Assembly (NCBI GenBank): GCA_933207985.1
Contig: OW240917.1
Coordinates: 108,217,812-108,281,811 of the forward strand
DNA: 64,000 nt
DNA from: Pelobates cultripes
Taxonomy: Eukaryota; Chordata; Amphibia; Anura; Pelobatidae
Direction: 5' to 3'
Under the pieces are notes generated by a model that saw only the letters and a program-made list of their open reading frames with translations, did not search any database and was not told where the DNA came from. Made by a program: the position numbers and the translations under genes. The stretch's first letter is position 1. Every line of letters begins with the position of its first letter. Of this stretch, positions 52,048 through 62,622 are shown piece by piece.

Positions 52048-52793
52048 CACCTAGCTATTTCCTTTTTCCTGCCCACATATGTAAATAATTATTAAGCAAA
52101 GACAGATTATTATCTCAGATCGCCTGTTCACCTACTGTTCATGTTCTCAAAGCTAAAATACCTGTGATACCCATAATAGTATTTTAATACACATTTTACG
52201 AATGACACTAAAAAAGTTAAGTATAAAAGTAAAGAAATGTCCTCCAGACATCAGGTAACGGTAAATATAGTCTCTGTGCACATAGATTAGAGATCCAAAT
52301 TATGTATGTTCACATAATTAACCAGACACCCACCTATAATCAACTCTTCATGTGAACTTGGTGGCTCACATGAAGGTTTTTGGGTACACCTAAATACCTA
52401 TGTTCCCTGGAGTCTCCTCTAAGGCTCACAAAGGTGGATTATGTCCATGATGTTGTCTTTATCTATTCCTGATGAGTCACATTTGTAAACTGTTCTACTT
52501 TTCTGGTCCTACAGGATGTTTCAACTGGAGCCACAGATGTTAATATAATCTTGTTTACTTTATGACAACATTTCATGTGGCTCTGTTGTATATAGATGTC
52601 TTCTTTCTTTATAAAACTTCTTTCTTGTTAAAACATAAAAGGCCACACAAAAAAATCCCATTACAATTTAAAAAAAATTTTTTAAAAATGGGTCACCGAA
52701 CAAAAACAAAAACAAAGTGTGGGCAAAAAAAAATCTTACTTCACCAAATTGAGGACTCCACACAGACTGAGCTTACATAGAGGGCAAAGCACT
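52048..52793. other. Upstream flank of TDO2, nothing else recognised
   Basis: AT-rich. It may hold distal regulatory sites, but no motif was strong enough to call. Confidence 0.4.
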
Positions 52794-52873
52794 TTAACCC
52801 CTTAAGGACACATGACATGTGTGACATGTCATGATTCCCTTTTATTCCAGAAGCTTGGTCCTTAAAGGGTTAA
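52794..52873. mobile_element. 80-bp palindromic TTAA-flanked MITE, copy 2
   Basis: Differs from the copy at 5726-5805 at three of 80 positions, with TTAA at both ends. Confidence 0.78.
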
Positions 52874-53139
52874 AGGGCTTTCCCACACTATGGAGAATTA
52901 GTCAGAGTGCTCAGATTTGTTTGTTTGTAATCCAACCAGGCAAATTTCACTTGGCTCGAGACTTGTGTGGGAAAATTCCTATCTAATTGCCCCCCCCTCT
53001 ATATTCGTAGTGAACTGTATTCGAGTTAGGCAATGTTTTTGTTTTTTTTATGGTAGTGGCTCTGGGCTTTGCCCATACTTTTTACCCATACACAACATAC
53101 TTCTTTTTAGTTATTATCTGCCCCCTCTTCTATATTTAT

Positions 53140-53250
53140 TTGAACCCCCCAATCGCGGCCAATGGGTAGGGGTTTTGGATGTCAATTAGGTCCCGCACTT
53201 ATTAATATTGGAACCCCACCTATGAATAAGGGCAGAGGTGTTACAATAGA
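53140..53250 (+). repeat. Relic of the 68-bp minisatellite family
   Basis: Two degenerate units (GGCCAATGGGTAGGGG, then AACCCCACCTATGAATAAGG) with the AATAGGT-like linkers of the arrays at 690-1195 and 6600-7195. Confidence 0.45.
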
Positions 53251-53384
53251 TGTTTTGTATTATACATATTTTTATTATTATAGCCCCCATCACCACCTTG
53301 ATCTCCAGCTCACTCGCGCACACACCCTCCCCTCCCGCGCCACTCCTACCCAACCCTTCCCCCCTGTCCCACCTTCTAAATACA

Positions 53385-53845
53385 AACACACACACAGTCA
53401 GACACACACACACAAACAGTCAGACACAAACACACAGTCAGACACACACACACACAGTCAGACACAAAAACACACACACAGTCAGACACAAACACACAGT
53501 CAGACATAAACACACAGTCAGAAGCACACACACACACACACACACAGTCAGACACAAACACACACACACAGTCACACACACACAGACACACACACACACA
53601 AAGTCAGACACACACAAACACACACACACACACAGAGACACACACAGTCAGACACACACACACACACAATCACTCACATTAACACTTTTTTTTTATTTAC
53701 CCCCCAGCCTCCTTACCTTTGGGAATGCTGGGGGGTGTTCGCTTTTGCCCTGGGCATTTGAGGGCGGCGTTTTTTGCCGCCCCCTGGGAAATGCCGCCCA
53801 AGGCAAATGTCTTGTTTGCCTCGCAGCTAATACGTCCCTGCACAC
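53385..53845. mobile_element. hAT-like relic with CAGTCAGACACA minisatellite
   Basis: 53385-53670 is an irregular CAGTCAGACACACA array. It continues into CAGCCTCCTTACCTTTGGGA and GCCGCCCAAGGCAAATG, shared with the hAT-like element at 37814-39613. A right end near GCTAATACGTCCCTG resembles hAT tips, but the left end was not found. Confidence 0.5.
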
Positions 53846-53869
53846 ACCGTAGCTGAACCTCAGAGTGCT

Positions 53870-54439
53870 CCGCTTCCAGCCAAAGCGGACCAAGACGATA
53901 CTGCCCTTGCTACTAAACAGGACTTAGAAAACTTGATGCAAGACATCCAAAAACTGCTGGCAGCAGACCTGGAAATACTCAAGATATGTAAAATCTGACT
54001 GACAGAGTGCGGGCAATGGAGGAGGATATAATTGATATGTCCACCATGAAAGATACATTACAATAACTACAAACCACTCAACTTGTGTTCTCAGTGCAGC
54101 TGTCTACTCAAGAAAACCATTCACTCCACAACCATGTTGAAATCCGTGGCATACTCTCTGCAACAGCCACGGACGAACTGCCGCACTATATAACGACACG
54201 CTTGGCATAAATATTACCTCCGATAGTAGGCTGGATGATCACCTTAGATGGGCTGTACGTCTCCCCGCCATGACCAACTCTGCATCTACTGACACCAGAG
54301 ATAATATTAATAAAAATAAATAAATAAGTAGTTAATATTGGAGAATATAAGTGGCTGTTGCAGAGAGTATGCCACGGATTTCAACATGGTTGCGGAGTGA
54401 ATGATTTTCTTGAGTAGACAGCTGCACTGAGAACACAAG
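53870..54439 (+). mobile_element. L1-like ORF1 relic with internal inverted duplication
   Basis: Fragments such as TKQDLENLMQDIQKLLAADL, followed by RVRAMEEDIIDMSTMKDTLQ, resemble the coiled-coil part of L1/Tx1 ORF1; stops and shifts break it. 54083-54169 is repeated in reverse orientation at 54351-54439 with few changes. Confidence 0.6.
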
Positions 54440-54697
54440 CCTAAAGTCCTTTAAGAGATCCCTCTCTACATACCTCAAAACAGAATGCACCTGTCATGGT
54501 TGATTATATATTTCCTACATGTTCTATGTTACATTTTGTATTTATTGTGTTTTAATATTGTTTTTGTATTTTATCGTACCCTAATGTAACAATGCAATGA
54601 TTTGTGGACCAAGGACATACATGAAAATGAGAGAAATCTCAATGTATCTTTCCTGGTAAAATATTTTATAAATAAATAAAATAAATAAATAAAGAGA
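54440..54697 (+). mobile_element. CR1/L2-type LINE 3' end
   Basis: A short C-terminal frame (KSFKRSLSTYLKTECTCHG and stop), then TGGACCAAGGACATAC and TCCTGGTAAAATATTTTAT before an AAATAAAT microsatellite, a typical amphibian LINE tail. It directly abuts the inverted L1 piece. Confidence 0.65.
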
Positions 54698-54807
54698 CAT
54701 TTAATATTAAATGAAATGAAAAACAAGGGCAGGAAAAGACTAAATAATTAAAAAGAAAGTGAACATGTGACTCGCGGCACTTTGCCGCTTGGGAAACAGT
54801 TTCCGGC

Positions 54808-55398
54808 TGTCACGATTCAGGAACCTAACACGCTAACAGGTCACAGAGAGGAAGGATGCTATACCGGTCCTTAGAGTGGCCGGGCTAAGCACACTAAGAA
54901 TAGTCAGGAGACAAGCCAAGTAAAGGGAGCCAGAAAACGGGAGAATGAGAAACAAGCCGAGGTCAAAGGAGTGGAGAATACATGAAAATCGGAATAACGA
55001 GCCAAATAATCAGTAACCAGAGAGAAACACGAGCAAACTGCAATACAGCTATCACAAGACCACAACAGGGCACTGAGAGACAGGAAAGGTAAGTATAAAT
55101 ATCCTTTGCTTAATTCTGATTGGATAACTTCCAATCAGAATTAAGAATCACACGTGGGAGATATCTACGCCTACCACTGTGATTGTGGTACTGTTGCTTT
55201 AACGCCGGGTCACGTGAGTGACCCCGGCGTTTGCATAAATGTGCAACCTCCCAGCGTGCAGCGTTATACATGCTGCCACTGGGAGGCGTGGAGGAGGATG
55301 CGAGTGGCGCGCAGCGGAGGGGAGACGCCGATGGACTGAGGGTGAGTGCTGCAAGTGGCGTGCAGCCTCCCCTCACAGCCGCCCGCGGACCCCTGATA
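54808..55398 (-). repeat. Gypsy 3' LTR
   Basis: Closely matches the 5' LTR over most of its length. Its U3 start reads TATCAGGGGTCC, so the TG is lost, and it carries a different block near 55360-55388. These block differences and scattered substitutions show the insertion is not recent. Confidence 0.92.
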
Positions 55399-55415
55399 TA
55401 ACCCCCCACCCCTCG
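55399..55415 (-). promoter_or_regulatory. Gypsy polypurine tract
   Basis: On the minus strand GAGGGGTGGGGGGTTA directly precedes the 3' LTR, as needed for plus-strand priming. Confidence 0.7.
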
Positions 55416-56478
55416 AGGGCCACCCAACGGGCGGGAAGCCGAAGGCTTCAAAGGAAACCGCGCATGAAAGGAGCGGATCAAAGAGGGCGCATTCAAGTCA
55501 GAGGCAGAAACCCAAGACTGCTCCTCAGGGCCGTAACCCTTCCAATCCACCAGATACTGCAACCGACCCTGAGAAATACGAGAATCAAGCAGAGCAGCCA
55601 CTTCATACACGTCACTGGAGACAGCGCGGAGGGAATCCGGACACCTGAGAGGACCAGAGAATCGATTACAGAGCAGGGGCTTCAAAAGGGAGGTGTGAAA
55701 ATTGTTAGGTATACGCATGGAAGGAGGCAAGGCCAGGGAGTAGGACACAGGATTCACCTTACGCAATACCTTATAGGGAACAAAAAACCTGGGCGCGAAT
55801 TTCATCGAGGGGACCCTGAGGTGGAGATTCTTAGAGGACAACCAAACCCTATTACCCGGGACATAAGAAGGAGCCGAACCCCTACGACGATCAGCAAATC
55901 TCCTCTGAGTAGAAGCCGCACGAGAAAGAGTAGCATGGACCTGATCCCACATCTTTCGTAAGGAGGTGAGGTGCTCGTCAAAAGCGGGCATTCCCTTGTC
56001 GGAGAACATTCCGGGGAGAACAGAGGGTTGGAACCCATAAGCAACCATAAAAGGACTTAAGCCAGTGGACGAATGAGTCATGGTGTTCCTGGCGAATTCA
56101 GCCCAGGGAAGGAGGTGAGACCAGTTGTCCTGGTGCGCATTCGTGAAGCAGCGTAAATATAACTCCACAGATTGATTTTGCCCGTTCGGCAGCTCCATTA
56201 GACTGTGGATGATAGGAGGACGTAAATGACAAGGAGATCCCCATCTCAGCACAAAAGCCCCTCCAAATCCGAGAGACAAATTGAGGACCCCTGTCGGATA
56301 CGATATCCTGTTGTATACCATGCAAGCGGAACACCTCTTTGGCAAATACCTGAGCCAACTGAACCGCAGAAGGTAGTTTTTTAAGTGGAATAAAGTGTGC
56401 CATTTTAGAGAACCTATCAGTCACAGTCAAAATTACTGCCTGTCCATCAGATGAAAGAAGATCTACAATGAAGTCCAT
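55399..56478 (-). pseudogene. Gypsy pol, integrase core and chromodomain
   Basis: Integrase core: MDFIVDLLSSDG, DIVSDRGPQF and PQSNGAAERA supply the Asp, Asp and Glu. A frameshift near 56180 follows; then YLRCFTNAHQDNWSHLLPWA, a GPY/F-like region (FAPRFFVPYKVLRKVNPVSY) and a chromodomain at about 55607-55458 (YEVAALLDSRISQGRLQYLV, DWKGYGPEEQSW). Chromodomains direct integration to marked chromatin. The frame runs on into the LTR without a stop. Confidence 0.92.
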
Positions 56479-56519
56479 GGATAAGTGGGTTCATGGTTTC
56501 TTGGGCACGGATAGAGGCA

Positions 56520-57488
56520 TTAGAGTCCCGGGGGTTTAACATTAGGGGACTTACACTGTGCGCAAACACAACAAGCCTGCACATAATCTACTGCGTCTTG
56601 CTTAAGTGAGGGCCACCAAAATTGTTGAAGGAGACCCTTGTATGTTTTGGTAACCCCTGGGTGAACAGCCGTTTTGGCGGTGTGAAATAAAGCTAACAAT
56701 TTCTTTCTATATTTTTCTTTCACGTATAATCTACCAACAGGTGTCTCAGAGGGTGCTTGGGATTGGTATATCTTGATTCCATCAAGGAAAAGAGACAAAA
56801 TAACTAAACGGGTAGCAGCTATTATCTTAGATGTAGGTACAATGGGTTTAGGAGCGGGGGCAATCGACTCCAAAGGTTCGTATTGTCTGGAGATAGCATC
56901 AGCCTTGACATTACGGTATCCAGGCCTATATGTGATAATGAACTGAAAGCGTGAAAAAAATAAAGACCATCTGGCTTGACGAGAGGACAACCTTTTAGCA
57001 TCTGCTATATAGGAGAGATTCTCATGATCAGTTATAACCAGGATTTTGTGTCTAGCTCCTTCTAATAAGTACCTCCATTCTTTAAAAGCCATCACAATAG
57101 CCAATAGTTCCCTGTTCCCGACGTCGTAATTCTTTTCCGAATCAGACAGCCTTTTAGAGAAGTAACAACAGGGATGGAGGGGTTCGGTATGCGATAGTCT
57201 TTGTGATAATACGGCTCCTACACCTGATTCTGAAGCGTCTACTTCCATAACAAAGGGAAGGGAAGGATCAGGATGGTGTAGCACAGGGGCAGTGGCAAAT
57301 GCCTTTTTGAGATTCTCGAAGGCTTTAACGGCTTCAGGAGTCCAAACCCTGGGGTGCAAACCCTTTTTAGTCAGTTTCGTGATAGGAGAAATAACTGATG
57401 AAAAGGTTTTAATAAACCTCCGATAATAATTGGCAAAGCCTATAAATCGCTGTATTGCCTTAAGGCCTTGGGGAAGAGGCCAAGACAA
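56520..57488 (-). pseudogene. Gypsy pol, RNase H and integrase zinc domain
   Basis: It opens with the end of reverse transcriptase ([14 protein letters not shown]). RNase H residues are present: FVMEVDASESGVGAV, YDVGNRELLAIVMAF, ILVITDHENL and VKADAISR. The integrase HHCC finger follows (FHTAKTAVHPG, then CCVCAQCKSPN). A one-base shift at 56520 and a TGA near 56480 separate it from the integrase core. Confidence 0.92.
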
Positions 57489-58140
57489 TTTAGCTTATAA
57501 TTTTGAAGATCTATGCTGAATCCCAGTTCAGAAATGACATACCCTTGGAATTGTACTGATTTTTGGTCAAATAAACAATTCTCTAATTTACAATAAAGAC
57601 CGTTCTGCAGCAATTTCTTAAGTACCATCCTCATATGGGCATGATGTGACTCCAAATCAGGAGAATATACAAGTATATCATCAAGATAAACCACGGCACA
57701 GACATGCAGTAAATCTCTAAGGACATCATTTATGAGGTCCTGAAACACAGCAGGAGCATTACACAGTCCAAAAGGCATGACTAGATACTCATAATGCCCA
57801 CTGCGTGTATTGAACGCTGTTTTCCATTCATCATTCTCTTTTATACGAACCAAGTTATAAGCCCCCCTGAGGTCTAGTTTAGTATAATATCTAGAACCTT
57901 TAACACGGTCAAACAACTCAGTGATGAGAGGGATATGATAAGCGTTTTTAATTGTTATATTATTCAGACCCCTGTAGTCTATACATGGCCTCAAATCGCC
58001 CTCTTTCTTGGCAACGAAAAAGAAACCAGCACCAGCCGGAGAGGAGGACCTTCTGATAAAACCTTTATGTAAGGATTCCTGTATGTATTCCTCCATGACC
58101 TGGTTTTCTTTCTCAGAAAGCGGGTAGACCTTACCCCTAG
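57484..58140 (-). pseudogene. Gypsy pol, reverse transcriptase
   Basis: It begins right after the target duplication. Motifs: [36 protein letters not shown] with the first catalytic Asp, [15 protein letters not shown], and [13 protein letters not shown] with the Asp pair, followed by [10 protein letters not shown]. The frame shifts near 57490 before the RNase H part. Confidence 0.92.
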
Positions 58141-58148
58141 GGGGCATA

Positions 58149-59039
58149 CAGGGCCGGTGCAAGGATTTTTGCCGCCCTAGGCAAAAGAAAGATTTGAATG
58201 CAGTGTGTGTCTGTAAGGGGTGCATTGATTGTGTAAGAGATGCATTTTGTTTCTGTGTGTAAGAGAATGAGTTTGTGTGAACGTAAGGGATGCATTGTGT
58301 GTTTCGGGTGTGTCTGTGTGTGAGTAGGAATGCATTGTATGTTTCTGTGTGTGTGTTTGTGGGGGGGGATGCATTGTGTATGTGTGTATGTGTGTAGTGT
58401 AAAAGAGAGGGTTTGTGGGGTAGGATAGGGACTGAGAGGGGAGTAGCTCTTAATTTTTTTAATTTTTTGCATAGTGCTCACCCTCCTGTCAATTATTGAT
58501 TTCCCCTTCCCTGCTGTCCCTTAGTGCTCTCCCTTGGCCCCCTGTAGTCCCCCCCTTGCTGGTCTTCTCACTCCCCCTTAGTGGACCTCCCTCTCCCAAA
58601 CCCCTTAGTAGACATTCCCCTCCTCCCCCCACCCCCTTCGTGGTCCTTACCCTCCTCCCCTCTCCTTAGTGGTCCTTACCCTCCTCCCCTCTCCTTGGTG
58701 GTCCTCCCTACTTACCCCCCTTTGGTGGTCCTTTCCCCACTTAGTGGTCCACCCTCTCCCAAACACCTTAGTGAATCTCCCCCCCCTCCCTCAGTGGTCC
58801 TTACCACCCCTCACTCAGTGTGCACTTCCTGTCAGTCCGGTTGGGTCGCGGACCGGAAAGGAGCTCGGCCACGCTACAGTGAGGCAGGTGAGGCAGTGCG
58901 GCAGCCGCCTGAGCGCTCTCTACAGAGCGCTCAGGCGGCTGTTACATTTAAAGGACTGGCGATGGGGGCGCAGGGCGCCCCCTCCTATATGGTGCCCTAG
59001 GCGGCTGCCTAGTTCGCCTTATAGGTAGCGCCGGCCCTG
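58149..59039. mobile_element. hAT-like non-autonomous element inserted in gypsy pol
   Basis: The ends are inverted: CAGGGCCGGTGC at the left and GCGCCGGCCCTG at the right. A perfect 8-bp duplication, GGGGCATA, flanks it (58141-58148 and 59040-59047), as in hAT insertions. The inner edge GCCGCCCTAGGC faces GCCCTAGGCGGC. The interior has a GT-rich stretch (58200-58400) and CTTAGTGGTCC repeats with C runs (58590-58810); no transposase. Confidence 0.92.
58590..58815. repeat. CTTAGTGGTCC C-rich minisatellite
   Basis: CCTTAGTGGTCCT followed by TACCCTCCTCCCCTCTC-type spacers recurs about every 25-35 bp, inside the hAT-like element. The Pro-rich open frames are artefacts. Confidence 0.7.
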
Positions 59040-59047
59040 GGGGCATA

Positions 59048-59628
59048 GTACCAGGTAACAGGTTTATGGCACAATCATAATCCCGGTGTGGGGGTAGCTT
59101 ATCAGCCTCCATTTTTTCAAAGACCAATGCAAGGTCTGCATACACAGGAGGGACAGAAACAGAAAGTGGTTTAGCTGTAGGCACATTAAGTAAGCAAACG
59201 GGACGTAGACGGGCCATACAGTCTTGTTGACAAGATTCCCCCCAGGAGAGTATATCTAAACAACCCCAATCAAGCACCGGGTTGTGTTTAACTAACCAGG
59301 GAAAGCCCAGAATGATGGAAGCTGTAGGGGAGTCAATTATTTGGAAGGTTAACCTTTCCTTGTGTAAGGCACCCACGGCCATAACCATTTCTTGGGTTTC
59401 ATGGGTCACCAGAGGTTTATCAAGTGGTCTCCCATCTAAAGCCTCAACGGCCAAGGGTGTGACCTTTTGGATCAGAGTCAAGGCTGCGGTTTTAGCAAAG
59501 TTCTCATCCATAAAGTTGTCTGCAGCACCTGAATTGATCAAGGCTTTAGTTGTTATAGTGGTTTGAGTGACCAAAAGAGTGACCGTAATAAATGGTCTGG
59601 AGATGGACACATGAGGGGAAAAAACCAT
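59048..59628 (-). pseudogene. Gypsy pol, protease part
   Basis: A retropepsin-like domain with ALINSGAADNFMD: the family has ALIDSGA, so the catalytic Asp is replaced by Asn. ASIILGFPWLVKHNPVLDW follows, as usual. The frame then runs toward reverse transcriptase and is cut by the hAT-like element at 59040. Confidence 0.85.
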
Positions 59629-59657
59629 AACACCCGAGGCCGACCCCTCTCTAGGCC

Positions 59658-60580
59658 TTAGGTGCTGTAGTTTCCCTGCAAACTAGGACAGTTTCTTTGG
59701 AGATGCCCCCTTTTTCCACAATAAAGGCACAAGCCCTCCCTTCTGCGATACGTTCTTTCAGCTTCAGTTAAGCCTACAGCACCCAATTGCATGGGTTCGG
59801 GAGATGGTTGATTAGGGGGAGGTAATGCTAGTAATGCAGTACTGGGTAAAGCAGGTAACCCCTATGTATTCATCCTTCTTTGACTACACCTCTCTCTAAT
59901 AAGGTTGTCAATAAGAATGATATAATCTATTACATTATCCAGAAGAACCGACAATTCCCTGGATGCTATTTCATCTAGTATGTAAGTGGCCAAACCCTCC
60001 TGAAAGGCTGTTACGAGGGCGTCGTTATTCCAAACCACTTCAGCTGCTAGAGTGCAGAATTCAATAGTATAATCCGCTACAGATCTATTACCCTGTCGGA
60101 CCCTAAGCAGAGCTTTGCCAGCAGAAGCAACCCTGCCGGGTTGATCAAATGTACGTTTAAAAGCTGTCAAAAAGTCTGCAAAGGACATTGGGAACGTATT
60201 CTCCCACATGGGATTAGCCCATGCTAGAGCTTTCCCGGACAAGTGGTTGATTAAAAAGCAATTTTGGTTCTATCAGTGGGGTAGGAAGGAGGATTCATCA
60301 CCAAATGAATATCAGTTTGGTTGAGGAAACCACGACACAATGCTGGATCACCGCTATAGCGCTGTGGTGGCGTCATGTGAACCACGTGAGCAGGAGCGGG
60401 TACTGGATCGGGAATGGGTTCTGGCACAACAGCAACAGCTTCTTGAACGGCAGGTTTCAAGTGGGCAGTACGAACCAGTATGGTTTGTAAAGCCTGGGCA
60501 AACTGATCCATACGATGGTCTAAACCATCCATTCTAGCCTTCTGATTTACTAACAGCTGTGGAACGTCAGCAGGTTCCAT
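59658..60580 (-). pseudogene. Gypsy gag, frameshifted
   Basis: It starts at an ATG in good context (TACCATGG) only 16 bases inside the LTR. The capsid-like part includes PPQRYSGDPALCRGFLNQ and, after a frameshift near 60245, FDQPGRVASAGKALLRVRQG and SVADYTIEFCTLAAEVVWNN, typical of sushi-type Gag. A further shift follows near 59860. The CCHC knuckle CLYCGKRGHLQRNC is at 59729-59688, followed by a stop at 59658-59660. Gag would form the particle that packages element RNA. Confidence 0.85.
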
Positions 60581-60584
60581 GGTA

Positions 60585-60594
60585 GCCCTGTTGT
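60585..60594 (-). promoter_or_regulatory. Predicted self-priming primer-binding site
   Basis: Two bases inside the 5' LTR the element reads ACAACAGGGC. Its exact complement, GCCCTGTTGT, occurs at the predicted RNA 5' end in the LTR (60860-60851). No tRNA-type TGG start is seen here. Gag's ATG follows four bases later. Confidence 0.65.
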
Positions 60595-60596
60595 AA

Positions 60597-61196
60597 TGTC
60601 ACGATTCCGGAACCTAACACGCTAACAGGTCAGAGAGAGGAAGGATGCTATACCGGTCCTTAGAGTGGCCGGGCTAAGCACACTAAGAATAGTCAGGAGA
60701 CAAGCCAAGTAAAGGGAGCCAGAAAACGGGAGAACGAGAAACAAGCCGAGGTCAAAGGAGTGGAGAATACAGGAAAATCGGAATAACGAGCCAAATAATC
60801 AGTAACCAGAGAGAAACACGAGCAAACTGCAATACAGGTATCACAAGACCACAACAGGGCACTGAGAGACAGGAAAGGTAAGTATAAATATCCTTTGCTT
60901 AATTCTGATTGGATAACTTCCAATCAGAATTAACAATCACACGTGGGAGATATCTACGCCTCCCACTGTGATTGTGGTACTGTTGCTTTAACGCCGGGTC
61001 ACGCGAGTGACCCCAGCGTTTGCATAAATGTGCGACCTCCCAGCATGCAGCGTTATACATGCTGCCGCTGGGAGGCATGGAGGAGGATGCGAGCGGCGCG
61101 CAGCGGAGGGAAGACGCCACTTGCCGACAGGTAGGAGGAGGGGAGACCGCGGGCAGCGATGGACTGAGGGTGAGTGCTGCAAGTGGACCCCTGACA
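60597..61196 (-). repeat. Gypsy 5' LTR
   Basis: On the minus strand it starts TGTCAGGGGTCC and ends GGAATCGTGACA. TATTTATA at 60890-60883 lies about 28 bases before an AGTGCCC start (about 60863), giving a likely RNA start. It has a block near its U3 start (around 61127-61160) that the other LTR lacks. Confidence 0.92.
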
Positions 61197-61250
61197 CCAA
61201 CAGTGTTAGTTTAGGGGTCGTGGGCAGCCGCTGTTATAATAGGCAGCACA

Positions 61251-62622
61251 TAGGCGTGCGCACGGGGTGTGCCGGGTGTTCCTGGGCACACCCTAATCCC
61301 CGTGGCACGCCTATGTATATTGAGACCGGCAGGGGAGATCTCAGGATGCCCCCTGTTGGCTCATGCAGAGCCGGCGCTATCCGAGCGCCGGCTCTGCTCT
61401 CAGCCTCCCTCCCTACCGACCCACATGCAGGGAGGGAGGCAGGAGAGGACCCGGGGAGCTATTGCCGGCAGCTCCGCCGGGTTCCTCTCCCGAGATATGA
61501 GCATTGTCACTGGGGCTAGAGTTCACTCTCCACTGGACCACCAGGGATGGAAGCAGCAGCAACAAGGATCCCCCCTCCCAGGCATATGGTAGGAAGGGAG
61601 GGGGGACATCAAGTAATGTACCCCCACCTCCACCCCACACAATCACCCACACACATACAGCACACAGACATACACAGCACCAACACACATACAGCACCCA
61701 CAGACATACACAGCACCTACACACATACAGCACCCACAGACATACAGCACACACAGACATACACAGCACCCACAGACATACACAGCACCTACACACACAC
61801 AGCACCTACACACATACAGCACCCACACACATACAGCACCCACAGACATACACAGCACCTACACACATACAGCACCCAAACACATACAGCACCACAGACA
61901 TACACAGCACCTACACACATACAGCACCCACAGACATACACAGCACCTACACACATACAGCACCCACAGACATACACAGCACCTACACACATACAGCACC
62001 CACAGACATACACAGCACCCACACACATACACAGCACCCACAGACATACACAGCACCCACACACATACAGCACCAACACACATACAGCACCCACACACAT
62101 ACAGCACCCACACACACATACAGCAACCTCACACATACAGCACCCTCACAAACACACACAGCACCCTTACACACAGCACACAAACAGTACCCTCACAAAC
62201 AGGACCCTAACAAACACACACACAGCACACTACCAGTACCCTCACACACAAACAGCACCCTCACAAGCGCACACACACCCACAAACAGCAGCCTCACACA
62301 CAGTACATTAACAGCACCCTCACAAGCGCGCACACACCCACATAGCACACTACCAGCACTGTTACACACACATCACACTAACAGCACCCTCACACAGCAC
62401 ACACACACACACAGCAGTGTGTGTATGTGTGTATATATGTGTATATGTATATATATATATATATATACATATATATACATACATACATATATATATATGC
62501 GGCGTGTGCTTGTGCTTTAGGGTGCACACCCTAATGCAATAGGCTGCGCATGCCTATGTACACGCGGCCTGTGCTTGTGCTTTAGGGTGCATACCCTAAT
62601 GCAATAGGCTGTGCACGCCTAT
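61251..62622. mobile_element. Repeat element with CATAGGCGTG ends and CA-rich core
   Basis: The left end CATAGGCGTGCGCAC and the right end GTGCACGCCTATG are inverted copies. The right-end segment is tandemly duplicated: GCTTTAGGGTGCA.ACCCTAATGC at about 62512 and 62578. No flanking duplication was confirmed. Confidence 0.5.
61637..62470. repeat. ACAGCACC/CACAGACATACAC minisatellite and TA run
   Basis: From 61637 to about 62130 a ~36-bp unit (ACACATACAGCACCCACAG then ACATACACAGCACCTAC) recurs with high regularity; it becomes irregular CA-rich sequence to 62415, then (GT)n and (TA)n to about 62470. Long His/Thr-rich and Cys/Val-rich open frames on the two strands come from this repeat. Confidence 0.9.

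Larger units (their letters stand above)
54808..61196 (-). mobile_element. Ty3/gypsy chromovirus of the sushi type, decayed
   Basis: The element has two LTRs, gag with a CCHC zinc knuckle, and pol in the order protease, reverse transcriptase, RNase H, integrase, chromodomain. This order and the C-terminal chromodomain define Ty3/gypsy chromoviruses; the gag sequence and the self-priming signal suit the sushi group. It carries several frameshifts, a stop and an 891-bp hAT-like insertion, so it cannot encode active proteins. The 5-bp flanks are CCGGC (54803-54807) and CCAAC (61197-61201), which could be a diverged target duplication. No envelope gene. Confidence 0.95.

Noticed and set aside
53385..53670. 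CRISPR-like repeat array
   Set aside because: The repeats are simple CAGTCAGACACACA units without unique spacers; this is a eukaryotic minisatellite.
55239..55961. 240-codon Arg-rich frame on the + strand
   Set aside because: Antisense to the gypsy integrase and LTR; no domain.
60580..60597. Conventional tRNA primer-binding site
   Set aside because: The sequence after the LTR lacks a TGG start and no tRNA 3' end match is apparent; the self-priming complement explains it better.
61504..62520. Long His/Thr/Pro-rich frames on + and Cys/Val/Gly-rich frames on -
   Set aside because: All are translations of the CA-rich minisatellite in several frames; no codon bias or domain.
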